Shown in pieces: positions 42,794 to 52,861 of a stretch of 64,000 nucleotides of DNA (position 1 is its first letter; every line of letters begins with the position of its first letter). The stretch comes from Rhizobium altiplani. Its GTDB lineage: Bacteria; Pseudomonadota; Alphaproteobacteria; Rhizobiales; Rhizobiaceae. The stretch spans positions 108,897 to 172,896 of the forward strand of contig NZ_LNCD01000083.1 in NCBI RefSeq assembly GCF_001542405.1. The letters run 5' to 3'. The position numbers were made by a program, and so were the translations under genes. The notes under the pieces were generated by a model. The model was not told the DNA's origin. It saw only the letters and a list, made by a program, of their open reading frames with translations, and ran no database searches.

Positions 42794-43372
42794 CTACCCC
42801 TGGATGCCAAAATACCTTTCGAGGCCCTTCCAGCTCTTGTCCATCGCGTAGGTTCCCGACAGGTAAGGAATGGCAATATGGCCGTAGTAGACCGAGAGCT
42901 GACGCTCGGCGACGTCCTCATTGATACCGGCCACTTGTTGGCTGTAGAGGACCGACACGAGCCCTGTCCTATCGGCGCCAGATTGGCAGTGGAGAAGGAT
43001 GGGCTTTGGTGCCGCTCTCATGATCGCCAGCAGCTGCTCGGCGCGCTCGGGCGACAAGACCTTGGACGGCGACATTTCGAAGTCGATATGCTGAACGCCG
43101 AGACCGCGTGCAGTTGCAATCTCGTCGGCATACCATTTCTTGCCAACGTGCATCCCGCGCAGGTTTATGACCGTCTCGATGCCATGACTACGCACGTAAG
43201 ATGCCAGCTGCTCAGGCGAGGGTTGCGCCGAACGGTAGAGTTGATCCGCGATGACGGCGTGAAAATTCCCGCTCGCTTGGAGATAAACAATATAGCCCCC
43301 GAACATCGCGCCAATCGTAACGGTGCCGATGAGGGATGCCTTCCACCACCGAAAATTCCACAGGCGTTTCAT
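42794..43372 (-). CDS. Membrane-anchored dual-specificity/tyrosine phosphatase
   Basis: A 192-residue protein. One N-terminal membrane helix (about residues 13-31) is followed by a phosphatase domain with YRSAQPSPEQL, the general-acid region near IDFEMSPSKVLSP and the P-loop HCQSGADRTG (Cys129, Arg135). The domain is of the DSP/PTP-like type found beside lipid A genes in rhizobia. Its substrate could be a protein, inositol phosphate or lipid. I use ATG 43372 with GAGG five bases upstream rather than the ATG at 43408, which has no ribosome site. It sits upstream of eptA. Confidence 0.88.
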   Translation of the reverse strand: MKRLWNFRWWKASLIGTVTIGAMFGGYIVYLQASGNFHAVIADQLYRSAQPSPEQLASYVRSHGIETVINLRGMHVGKKWYADEIATARGLGVQHIDFEMSPSKVLSPERAEQLLAIMRAAPKPILLHCQSGADRTGLVSVLYSQQVAGINEDVAERQLSVYYGHIAIPYLSGTYAMDKSWKGLERYFGIQG

Positions 43373-43415
43373 GCCAACCTCGTCGCAACTTTTGCAGCGA
43401 GCTAGCATTGCCGGT

Positions 43416-43475
43416 TTGGCCTGACAACCACCTGAAAACGGCGTCCTGATGGTGGCGTGACGACGGTCAGGCCAA
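43416..43475. terminator. Long inverted repeat at the end of the glp operon
   Basis: TTGGCCTGAC (43416-43425) is perfectly complementary to GTCAGGCCAA (43466-43475), which overlaps the glpK stop. A nested CCACC/GGTGG pair (43428-43432 and 43451-43455) supports a folded structure. No T-run follows, so it may mark or protect the mRNA end rather than be a classical terminator. Confidence 0.5.
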
Positions 43476-44981
43476 CTGATTGCTGAATTGCGCGCCCGTC
43501 AAGGTGCGTGAGACCGCATTGCGCCAGCCAGCGATCTTCCTTTGTCGCTCTGCCTCCTCCATGGAGGGTTGGAACCGCCGGCTGCACGCCCATGCTTTTC
43601 CGAAATTCTCCTTGTCGGGCCAAACCCCTGCTCGCGAACCGGCGAGCCAGGCCGCGCCGAGCGCCGTCGTCTCGACGACAGCCGACCGATCCACCGGGTT
43701 TCCGACAACGTCGGCAAGACGCTGCATCGTCCAGTCGGAATTTGCCATGCCGCCATCGACGCGCAGGACCGTCTCAATGTGATGGCCGCCCCAATCCTTC
43801 CGCATCGCGATGAGGAGATCGAGCGTCTGGTAGGCGACAGACTCGAGCACGGCGCGCGCCAATTCCGCCGGCCCGCTGTTCCTGGTCAAACCGAAGATCG
43901 CACCCCTCGCCTCCGGGTCCCAATAGGGAGCACCGAGGCCGGTAAAGGCCGGCACCACATAGACCTGCTGATTGGGATCGGCCCTCATCGCCAGCGTGCC
44001 GCTCTCCGATGCGTTTGAAATCAAGCCGAGGCCGTCGCGTAGCCATTGCACCGCCGCACCGGCGATGAAGATCGACCCTTCCAGCGCATAGGTGGTTTCG
44101 CCGCCGAGCCGATAGGCGATCGTCGTGATCATCCGGTTGCTGGATGTTACGCAATCCCGCCCCGTATTCAGCAAGGCAAAGCAGCCCGTCCCATAGGTCG
44201 ATTTCATCATGCCCGCTTCGAAGCAGGCACTACCGATAGTTGCTGCCTGTTGGTCGCCCGCAACACCGAGGATCGGTATCGGCGCACCGAAGATATCCGG
44301 ATCAGTGACGCCGAAATCGTCCGCGCAGTCCTTGACCTCCGGAAGCATGGATGCCGGGATCCTGAGCAGGCCGAGAAGCTCCTCGTCCCACCTGCCCTCG
44401 GTAATGTTGAAAAGCAGCGTTCGCGACGCGTTGGTGGCATCAGTCGCATGAACGCGTCCGCCAGTCAGATTGAAGATCAGCCAGCTGTCGACCGTGCCGA
44501 AACAGACCTCGCCTGCCTCGGCGCGCTCCCGCAATCCGTCGACGTTGTCGAGCAGCCAGCGCAGCTTGGTCCCGGAGAAATAAGGATCGAGCAGCAGACC
44601 CGTCTTCGCGCTGAACAGTTTCTCATATCCATCCGCCTTGAGACTATCGCAGACTTCAGCCGTCCGCCTGTCCTGCCAGACGATCGCCTTGTTAAGCGCC
44701 CTGCCCGACTTGCGTTCCCAGACGACCGTTGTCTCGCGCTGGTTGGTGATGCCAATCGCGGCGATATCGGTGAGTGGAATGTTGGCATTCGCCAGCGCTT
44801 GCCGCGCCGTGCTAACCACGCTCGTCCAGATCTCATTCGGATCATGCTCGACCCAGCCTGGCTGCGGATAGGATTGTTTGATCTCCTCCTGTGCTGACGA
44901 GATCATCTTCATCCCGGCGTCGAAGACGATCGCACGCGAGGACGTCGTGCCCTGGTCGATCGCGAGAATATGGCCGCTCAT
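43467..44981 (-). CDS. glpK: Glycerol kinase
   Basis: A 504-residue FGGY-family kinase making glycerol-3-phosphate from glycerol and ATP. Motifs include the N-terminal LAIDQGTTSSRAIVFD, WERKSGRALNKAIVWQDRRT, SGTKLRWLLDNV, GVAGDQQAATIGSACFE, STYGTGCFALLNTG and the C-terminal LRVDGGMANSDWTMQRLADV. The length is standard. It is the last gene of the glycerol operon, separated from glpV by a 12-bp hairpin. Its product is oxidised by GlpD, encoded first in the operon. A long inverted repeat covers its end. Confidence 0.96.
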   Translation of the reverse strand: MSGHILAIDQGTTSSRAIVFDAGMKMISSAQEEIKQSYPQPGWVEHDPNEIWTSVVSTARQALANANIPLTDIAAIGITNQRETTVVWERKSGRALNKAIVWQDRRTAEVCDSLKADGYEKLFSAKTGLLLDPYFSGTKLRWLLDNVDGLRERAEAGEVCFGTVDSWLIFNLTGGRVHATDATNASRTLLFNITEGRWDEELLGLLRIPASMLPEVKDCADDFGVTDPDIFGAPIPILGVAGDQQAATIGSACFEAGMMKSTYGTGCFALLNTGRDCVTSSNRMITTIAYRLGGETTYALEGSIFIAGAAVQWLRDGLGLISNASESGTLAMRADPNQQVYVVPAFTGLGAPYWDPEARGAIFGLTRNSGPAELARAVLESVAYQTLDLLIAMRKDWGGHHIETVLRVDGGMANSDWTMQRLADVVGNPVDRSAVVETTALGAAWLAGSRAGVWPDKENFGKAWACSRRFQPSMEEAERQRKIAGWRNAVSRTLTGAQFSNQLA

Positions 44982-45082
44982 TGTCTTCTCCGGCGCAATA
45001 GCTCACCTCGCCGGCGCGAACGCGCCAGCGGAAGCGATAGGTCATTCATAGGAGGGTGTAATGCCGACGTTATGCGGTCGGC

Positions 45083-45112
45083 GGTTGGCCGGGGCACACA
45101 CCCCGGCCAACC
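45083..45112 (-). repeat. Perfect 12-bp hairpin between glpV and glpK
   Basis: GGTTGGCCGGGG and CCCCGGCCAACC enclose a 6-base loop. It lies 8 bases after the glpV stop. No T-tract follows. Such structures after binding-protein genes usually block 3' decay or cause partial termination, so that the binding protein is made in excess over the kinase. Confidence 0.75.
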
Positions 45113-45119
45113 TTGCTGA

Positions 45120-46844
45120 TCAGTTCGACTGCCAGCTCTTGACCAGTTCGTCGTAGTTGACGGTAACCGGCTTTTCCTTCTCGTTCTCGATCTTCAGCTG
45201 CGGCGCGAGGTTGCCCTTGGCGACCGCATCCTTGTTCCAGAACTCGAGATCATGCTCTTCGGCGAGCTTCGGACCGATATCGCCCTGCACTCCGGCGCGT
45301 TCCAGTCGCTGCATCACCTTTTCCTGTTCGGAGCAAAGCGAGTCCATCGCTTCCTGCGCGGTCTTCGCACCGGACGACGCATCCCCGACCGCCTGCCACC
45401 AAAGCTGAGCGAGCTTCGGATAGTCAGGAACGTTCGTACCGGTCGGCGACCACTGGACGCGGGCGGGCGAGCGGTAGAACTCGACCAGACCGCCAAGCTT
45501 CGGAGCGCGCTCCGTGAAGCTCTTGTCGCGAATGGTGGACTCGCGGATGAAGGTCAGACCGACGTGGCTCTTCTTCACGTCGACCGTCTTCGAGGTCACG
45601 AACTGCGCATAGAGCCAAGCGGCCTTGGCGCGATCGTCAGGCGTCGACTTCATCAGCGTCCAGGAACCGACGTCCTGGTAGCCGAGCTTCATGCCGTCCT
45701 TCCAGTAGACGCCGTGCGGGCTTGGCGCCATGCGCCACTTCGGCGTACCGTCCTCGTTGACGACTGGCAGACCGGGCTTGACGGCATCGGCCGTGAAGGC
45801 GGTGTACCAGAAGATCTGCTGGGCGACTTCGCCCTGCGCCGGCACAGGACCGGATTCGGAGAAGTTCATGCCCTGCGCTGCCGGCGGTGCATAGGCCTTC
45901 AACCAATCCAGATACTTCTGGATCGAGTAGACGGCAGCCGGGCCGTTCGTATCGCCGCCACGCGCAACGCACGAACCAACCGGACGCGAGTTCTCGTCGA
46001 CCTTGATGCCCCACTCGTCGACCGGAAGGCCGTTCGGAAGTCCCTTGTCGCCGTTGCCGGCCATCGATAGCCAGGCATCGGTGAAGCGCCATCCGAGTGA
46101 TGGGTCCTTCTTGCCGTAGTCCATGTGGCCGAAGACCTTCTTGCCGTTGATCTCACGGCCGGTGAAGAATTCGGCGATGTCCTCATAGGCAGACCAGTTG
46201 ACCGGAACGCCGAGATCGTAACCATACTTCGCCTTGAAGTCGGCCTTGTTCTTCTCGTCGTTGAACCAGTCGTAGCGGAACCAGTAGAGGTTCGCGAACT
46301 GCTGGTCGGGAAGCTGGTAAAGCTTCTTGTCCGGTGCAGTCGTGAACTTGGTGCCGACGAAGTCGTTGATATCGAGGCCCGGGTTGGTGACATCCTTGCC
46401 TTCGTTCGCCATCCAGTCGGTCAGCGAGCGGGCCTGCTGGTAGCGCCAATGCGTACCGATGAGGTCCGAGTCATTGACATAGGCGTCATAGATGTTTTCG
46501 CCCGACTGCATCTGCGTCTGCAGCTTTTCGACAACGTCGCCTTCGCCGATGAGATCGTGCGTGATCTTGATACCGGTGATCGCGGTGAAGGCCGGCGCCA
46601 GAACCTTCGATTCATATTCGTGCGTCGTCAGGGTTTCGGAAACGACCTTGATGTCCATGCCGGCGAAAGGCTTCGCCGCATCCATGAACCACTGCATTTC
46701 CTTTTCCTGGTCCGCGCGGGAAAGCGTCGAAAGATCGCCGATTTCCTTGTCCAGGAAAGTTTTCGCTTCATCCATGCCGGCATAGGCGGCGCCCGCCATG
46801 GTCAGCAACATGCCTGCTGTTGTCGCTAGTAAATGCCTTCGCAT
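45120..46844 (-). CDS. glpV: GlpV, glycerol ABC transporter substrate-binding protein
   Basis: A 574-residue periplasmic binding protein with a signal peptide (LLATTAGMLLTMAGAAYAG). It is unusually large for a CUT1-type binder. Segments such as FAGMDIKVVSETLTTHEY, ADFKAKYGYDLGVP and HVGLTFIRESTIRD fit the rhizobial glycerol-binding protein GlpV. GGGAGG lies seven bases before ATG 46844. It follows the two permeases and GlpU, and precedes glpK. The glycerol ligand is inferred from the operon (glpD, glpK) and from the described rhizobial system. Confidence 0.88.
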   Translation of the reverse strand: MRRHLLATTAGMLLTMAGAAYAGMDEAKTFLDKEIGDLSTLSRADQEKEMQWFMDAAKPFAGMDIKVVSETLTTHEYESKVLAPAFTAITGIKITHDLIGEGDVVEKLQTQMQSGENIYDAYVNDSDLIGTHWRYQQARSLTDWMANEGKDVTNPGLDINDFVGTKFTTAPDKKLYQLPDQQFANLYWFRYDWFNDEKNKADFKAKYGYDLGVPVNWSAYEDIAEFFTGREINGKKVFGHMDYGKKDPSLGWRFTDAWLSMAGNGDKGLPNGLPVDEWGIKVDENSRPVGSCVARGGDTNGPAAVYSIQKYLDWLKAYAPPAAQGMNFSESGPVPAQGEVAQQIFWYTAFTADAVKPGLPVVNEDGTPKWRMAPSPHGVYWKDGMKLGYQDVGSWTLMKSTPDDRAKAAWLYAQFVTSKTVDVKKSHVGLTFIRESTIRDKSFTERAPKLGGLVEFYRSPARVQWSPTGTNVPDYPKLAQLWWQAVGDASSGAKTAQEAMDSLCSEQEKVMQRLERAGVQGDIGPKLAEEHDLEFWNKDAVAKGNLAPQLKIENEKEKPVTVNYDELVKSWQSN

Positions 46845-46921
46845 AATATCCTCCCAGGGTTGCGATTGCAGTCTTCACGTTCAGGCGGCCAGTACCCCCG
46901 GCCATCTGTATTTCCCTGCCG

Positions 46922-47203
46922 TCACACGTAGCGGAAGACGCCGATGGCGTAGACTACGGAGAGGGCAAGAGCCCACCACAGGTTGGGTCCGACAAGACCC
47001 AGCCATGCGAGATGTATGTATGCTGCGCCAAGCAGCGACACGAAGAGGCGATCCCCTCGCGTGGTTTCGAACCTGAGGATTCCGACGCGCGGCGAGCCGC
47101 CAGGCACGAAATACTCCCAGATGCTCATGCCAACGAGCAGCATGAAAATCGCCAGGAAAAACAATGCAGTCGGCAGCGTCCACGCCATCCAGGAAAAGTT
47201 CAT
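46922..47203 (-). CDS. glpU: GlpU, small DUF2160 membrane protein of the glycerol transporter
   Basis: A 93-residue protein with two or three membrane helices (ALFFLAIFMLLVGMSIWEYF and LWWALALSVVYAIGVF). It belongs to the DUF2160 family that is encoded only in this type of glycerol ABC operon. Its role in transport is not clear; an accessory membrane subunit is likely. GGAGG precedes ATG 47203. It sits between glpQ and glpV. Confidence 0.85.
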   Translation of the reverse strand: MNFSWMAWTLPTALFFLAIFMLLVGMSIWEYFVPGGSPRVGILRFETTRGDRLFVSLLGAAYIHLAWLGLVGPNLWWALALSVVYAIGVFRYV

Positions 47204-47219
47204 GAGTGGTCCTCCCTTG

Positions 47220-48047
<828 letters not shown>

Positions 48048-48061
48048 GGTCCTCTCCTTTC

Positions 48062-48928
<867 letters not shown>

Positions 48929-48930
48929 GC

Positions 48931-50001
48931 TCAGCCCTCCCTGCCGACGCGCCAGGAATTGGCGTAAATATTGATGGCAGCCGGATCGAAGGTCACCCGC
49001 GCATCAGCCGGGATTTCGGAGTCCTCCGTCACGACGATGGCGATCGGCTGGCCGGCAAAGGTGGCGCGCACGATCTTCTGCCGTCCAATGTCCTCGACCC
49101 TGTTGACGGTGACCGGCATTCCTTCGCGACCGATATTGACGAACTCCGGGCGTATGCCGAGCTCGGTCTTGGCGCCGGCAGCCGCTTGCGGCGCGTAGTC
49201 CAATGACAGCGTCTCGCTGCCGATACGCACCGCATTGCCCTGCAGTTGCACCGGCAGGACGTTCATGCCCGGCGACCCGATGAAGTAACCGACGAAGGTA
49301 TGGCTCGGCCGCTCGAAAAGCTCTGCCGGCGTGCCGATCTGGACGATTTGTCCTTCGTACATGACGACAACCTTGTCGGCGAAGGTCAGCGCTTCCGTCT
49401 GGTCGTGCGTCACATAAACCATGGTGAAGCCGAACTGCTTGTGCAGGCGCTTCAACTGCGAACGCAGTACCCACTTCATGTGCGGGTCGATCACGGTCAA
49501 AGGCTCGTCGAACAGGATCGCGTTGACGTCGTTGCGCACTAGTCCGCGGCCGAGCGAGATCTTCTGCTTCTGGTCGGCCGTCAGGCCCTGTGCCTTGCGC
49601 TTGGCCATACCGCCGAGATCGATCATCTCGAGAATGTCGCGAACGCGCCGATCGACTTCCGGCTCGGGGACCCTGCGATTGCGCAGCGGGAAAGCCAGGT
49701 TGTCGTAGACAGTCATGGTGTCGTAGATGACCGGGAACTGGAACACCTGCGCAATGTTTCGCGCCTGCGTGGAAAGGTTCGTCACATCCTGGCCATCGAA
49801 GAGGATACGGCCGTGCGACGGCTGCAGCAGGCCGGAAATGATGTTGAGTAGCGTCGTCTTTCCGCAGCCGGATGGTCCGAGAAGCGCGTAGGCGCCGCCG
49901 TCCCGCCATTCGTGATCGACTTCACGAAGCGCATAGTCTGCGTCGGACTTCGGGTTCGGTCCGTAGGCGTGGCGGATGTGGTCGAGCGTGATACGTGCCA
50001 T
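48931..50001 (-). CDS. glpT: GlpT, ABC ATPase with degenerate signature motif
   Basis: A 356-residue MalK/UgpC-type ATPase (not the E. coli antiporter of the same name). Walker A is LGPSGCGKTT (42-49), Q-loop VFQFP, Walker B ILFDEP with the catalytic Glu at 166, and the switch His199 in VTHDQTEA. The signature motif, normally LSGGQ, is LTADQ (140-144). The C-terminal third is a TOBE-type regulatory domain. I start at ATG 50001; the frame's earlier start is unsupported. In the complex its intact Walker/His site pairs with the intact signature of GlpS. Confidence 0.92.
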   Translation of the reverse strand: MARITLDHIRHAYGPNPKSDADYALREVDHEWRDGGAYALLGPSGCGKTTLLNIISGLLQPSHGRILFDGQDVTNLSTQARNIAQVFQFPVIYDTMTVYDNLAFPLRNRRVPEPEVDRRVRDILEMIDLGGMAKRKAQGLTADQKQKISLGRGLVRNDVNAILFDEPLTVIDPHMKWVLRSQLKRLHKQFGFTMVYVTHDQTEALTFADKVVVMYEGQIVQIGTPAELFERPSHTFVGYFIGSPGMNVLPVQLQGNAVRIGSETLSLDYAPQAAAGAKTELGIRPEFVNIGREGMPVTVNRVEDIGRQKIVRATFAGQPIAIVVTEDSEIPADARVTFDPAAINIYANSWRVGREG

Positions 50002-50012
50002 GTCCTTCTCCC

Positions 50013-51089
50013 TTACGCCTTTGCGCCAGTTGCGATTGCCCGGCCATCGGTGCCGAACGCCATGACGTGACGGGTGTCGAGGTAGATGTCGACCTCGGTA
50101 TCCGGATCGATGTTGTGAATGCCGTGGGCAAGCATGACCCAACGGACACCGTCGAAATCCATATGCACAAAGCTTTCGGAGCCTGTGATCTCGGAAACCT
50201 GCGTGCGTGCCTGCAGTTTTGCTGCCGTCTGAGTCTGCGGCGAAAGAGCGAGGTGGTGCGGATGGAAGGCGATCGTGACCGGACCATCGGCCATGGCGTC
50301 CAAATGCGCGGGCACCGGCAGGATATCAGCTCCTTGCCTCTGGAACGAACCGCCGGCCTTTATCACATCCATGAAATTGAGCGGCGGATCGGCAAAGGTC
50401 TTTGCAGTTACGAGGTCGAGCGGATTTCGGTAGACGGCGATCGTCGGCCCGAACTGCGTCACGTGGCCTTCCGAAAGGGTGGCCGTGTTGCCGCCGAGCA
50501 GAAGCGCTTCGGAAGGCTCCGTTGTGGCGTAGACGAAGATGGCGCCGGACTGCGCAAAGATCCGCGGCAGTTCGGCACGCAGTTCCTCGCGCAGCTTGTA
50601 GTCGAGGTTCGCGAGCGGCTCGTCCATCAGCACAAGGCTGGCATTCTTCACAAGGGCACGCGCAAGCGCCGTGCGCTGCTGCTGGCCGCCGGAGAGATTG
50701 AGCGGGGTGCGATCCAGATAGGGCGTAAGGCGCAAGAGTTCGGCGGCCTTGCGCACCTCACGATCGATCGTCGCGGTGTCCTTGCCTGAAATCCGCATTG
50801 GCGAGGCGATGTTTTCGTACACCGTCAGCGCCGGATAGTTGATGAACTGTTGGTAAACCATCGCGACGTTGCGCTTCTGCACCGGCATGCCGGTCACGTC
50901 TACGCCGTCGAAATGGACGGAACCGCTCGTCGGTCGATCGAGCCCGGCCATCAGTCGCATCAGCGATGTCTTGCCGGACAGCGTCGGCCCCAGCAGCACA
51001 TTCAATGTGCCTTTTTCAAATGCAAGATTGGTTGCGTGGATGTGATACTCCCCGCCCACCATCTTTGCAGCGTTCCGCAATTCAAGCAT
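50013..51089 (-). CDS. glpS: GlpS, ABC ATPase lacking the switch histidine
   Basis: A 358-residue MalK-type ATPase. Walker A is GPTLSGKT (34-41), Q-loop YQQF, signature LSGGQ (132-136) and Walker B LVLMDEP (Glu157). At the H-loop, where relatives have VTHDQ, it reads ATTEP, so the switch His is Thr190. That defect is complementary to the one in GlpT. A TOBE-type domain forms the C-terminal third. It follows glpD by 41 bases and precedes glpT by 11. It is named from the rhizobial glycerol operon. Confidence 0.92.
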   Translation of the reverse strand: MLELRNAAKMVGGEYHIHATNLAFEKGTLNVLLGPTLSGKTSLMRLMAGLDRPTSGSVHFDGVDVTGMPVQKRNVAMVYQQFINYPALTVYENIASPMRISGKDTATIDREVRKAAELLRLTPYLDRTPLNLSGGQQQRTALARALVKNASLVLMDEPLANLDYKLREELRAELPRIFAQSGAIFVYATTEPSEALLLGGNTATLSEGHVTQFGPTIAVYRNPLDLVTAKTFADPPLNFMDVIKAGGSFQRQGADILPVPAHLDAMADGPVTIAFHPHHLALSPQTQTAAKLQARTQVSEITGSESFVHMDFDGVRWVMLAHGIHNIDPDTEVDIYLDTRHVMAFGTDGRAIATGAKA

Positions 51090-51130
51090 TCCGGTTCCCG
51101 TGCCTCCTCAACAGCGGGGACATTACCGCT

Positions 51131-52648
51131 TCAACCAGCCATCTGCGCCGGTCGCGCGGCCATGTACTCCTCCAATAGCGCAGCCTGTTCCTTGGTCAGG
51201 CGCAGGCCGACTTTCGTTCTTCGCCAAAGCACATCCTCTGCGCGTCTGGCCCATTCGTGATCGATGAGATAGCGAACCTCTGCCTCGAAGAGATCGCCTC
51301 CGAAACAGTGTCCCAGGTCCTCCGCGCTGGCGGCCCGCCCGAGCAGGACCGACGCCTTGGTGCCGTAGCGGCGCACCAGTTGGCGCGCATGCCGGTCCGC
51401 CAGGAACGGATAACCGCCCTTCAGCTTAGCAACCTCCGCCTCGTAGCCGGTCGCGGCGAAATCCCCGCCCGGCAGATGGCTCTTCGCTGTCCAGGACGCG
51501 CCTTTGGCGCCGATCGCCTCGGCGATCCTTTCCAGTGCGTGTTCGGATAGGCGCCGATAGGTCGTGAGCTTGCCGCCGAAGACATTGAGCAGCGGTGCGC
51601 TTTCACCCTCGCCTTCGATCTTCAGCACGTAGTCGCGGGTCGCCTCCTGCGCCTTGGAAGCGCCGTCGTCAAATAGAGGCCGCACAGCCGAATAGGTCCA
51701 GACGATGTCTTCCGGCCGTACCGGCTCCTTGAAATACTCGCTCGCCGCGTTGCAGAGATAGATCGTCTCTTCCTCGGATATTTTCACATCCTTCGGATCG
51801 GCCGAGTAGTCGCGGTCGGTGGTACCGATCAACGTGAAGTCCTGCTCGTACGGGATCGCGAAGATGATGCGGTTGTCCGGGTTCTGGAAGAAATAGGCCC
51901 GCGGATCGTCGAACTTCTTCTTTACGACGATGTGGCTGCCCTGCACGAGCCGCACGTGGCGGGCCTCGTTCTGCCCGAAGGCCGTGCGAATGACCTGATC
52001 GACCCATGGCCCGGCAGCATTCACCAGCATCCGCGCCTGAAAACTGTTGCCCTGCCCGCTGACGGTGTCGTCCGTCTCGATCGACCACAATCCGTTCTCG
52101 CGCCGCGCCGAAACGACTCTCGTTCTCGGCATGATCAGCGCGCCGCGGTCGGCCGCGTCCCGCGCATTGAGCACTACCATACGCGCATCGTCGACCCAAC
52201 CATCCGAATACTCGAACGCCTTCGTGAAGAGTGCCTTCAATGGCTCGGAGGCCGGGTCGCGGCGCATGTCGAGAACCGCGGTCGGCGGCAACAACTTTCG
52301 TCCGCCGAGGTGATCGTAGAGAAACAACCCGAGACGGATCAGCCATGCCGGGCGGATGCCACCCTTGTGATAGGGCAGCACGAAGCGCATCGGCCAGATG
52401 ATGTGCGGCGCCATCGCCCAGAGCACTTCGCGCTCCATCAGAGATTCGCGCACCAGACGAAACTCGTAGTGCTCGAGATAGCGCAAGCCGCCATGGATGA
52501 GCTTGGTCGCGCCGGAAGACGTGCCCGAAGCGAAATCGTTCATTTCCGCAAGCGCGACCGAATAGCCCCGCCCGATCGCATCCCGCGCGATCCCGCAGCC
52601 ATTGATGCCGCCGCCGATAATGAAAAGATCGTGAATCTGACGGCTCAC
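51131..52648 (-). CDS. glpD: GlpD, aerobic glycerol-3-phosphate dehydrogenase
   Basis: A 505-residue FAD enzyme oxidising glycerol-3-phosphate to dihydroxyacetone phosphate at the membrane. FAD binding is LFIIGGGINGCGIARDA near the start; SSGATKLIHGGLRYLEHYEF, VNAAGPWVDQVI, IIFAIPYEQDFTLIGTTD and FGGKLTTYRRLSEHAL are family segments. The GTG at 52648 is chosen because GGAGGGGG lies just upstream; the frame extends 16 codons further without reason. It is the first gene of the operon. A phased CGAA repeat array precedes it. No glpR lies next to it. Confidence 0.96.
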   Translation of the reverse strand: MSRQIHDLFIIGGGINGCGIARDAIGRGYSVALAEMNDFASGTSSGATKLIHGGLRYLEHYEFRLVRESLMEREVLWAMAPHIIWPMRFVLPYHKGGIRPAWLIRLGLFLYDHLGGRKLLPPTAVLDMRRDPASEPLKALFTKAFEYSDGWVDDARMVVLNARDAADRGALIMPRTRVVSARRENGLWSIETDDTVSGQGNSFQARMLVNAAGPWVDQVIRTAFGQNEARHVRLVQGSHIVVKKKFDDPRAYFFQNPDNRIIFAIPYEQDFTLIGTTDRDYSADPKDVKISEEETIYLCNAASEYFKEPVRPEDIVWTYSAVRPLFDDGASKAQEATRDYVLKIEGEGESAPLLNVFGGKLTTYRRLSEHALERIAEAIGAKGASWTAKSHLPGGDFAATGYEAEVAKLKGGYPFLADRHARQLVRRYGTKASVLLGRAASAEDLGHCFGGDLFEAEVRYLIDHEWARRAEDVLWRRTKVGLRLTKEQAALLEEYMAARPAQMAG

Positions 52649-52699
52649 GTTCCCCCTCCGAGCCAGAATATACCGCAACGCAACATGCTCGCGCATTTG

Positions 52700-52757
52700 C
52701 GAAAGTCAGAGCAATTAAAGCGAAGATTATTCGAATGTCAAACGAATGTTTTTCGAA
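52700..52757. promoter_or_regulatory. Phased CGAA repeats upstream of glpD (candidate GlpR operator)
   Basis: CGAA occurs at 52721, 52732, 52743 and 52754, exactly 11 bp apart, and again at 52700. A degenerate GCAA sits at 52711, so the array is in phase over six turns. On the coding strand this reads TTCG every 11 bases. DeoR-type GlpR proteins bind such TTCG-containing direct repeats. The array lies about 50-110 bases before the glpD start. Confidence 0.65.
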
Positions 52758-52861
52758 TTCTTAAAACTCACAGATTTGCCGTGAACGTAAATGTTAAATC
52801 GAGGACGCAGCGCGTCATCGCCCGGTCCTGCGAGACGGCGGATCCATGCTTGGGCAGAGGC

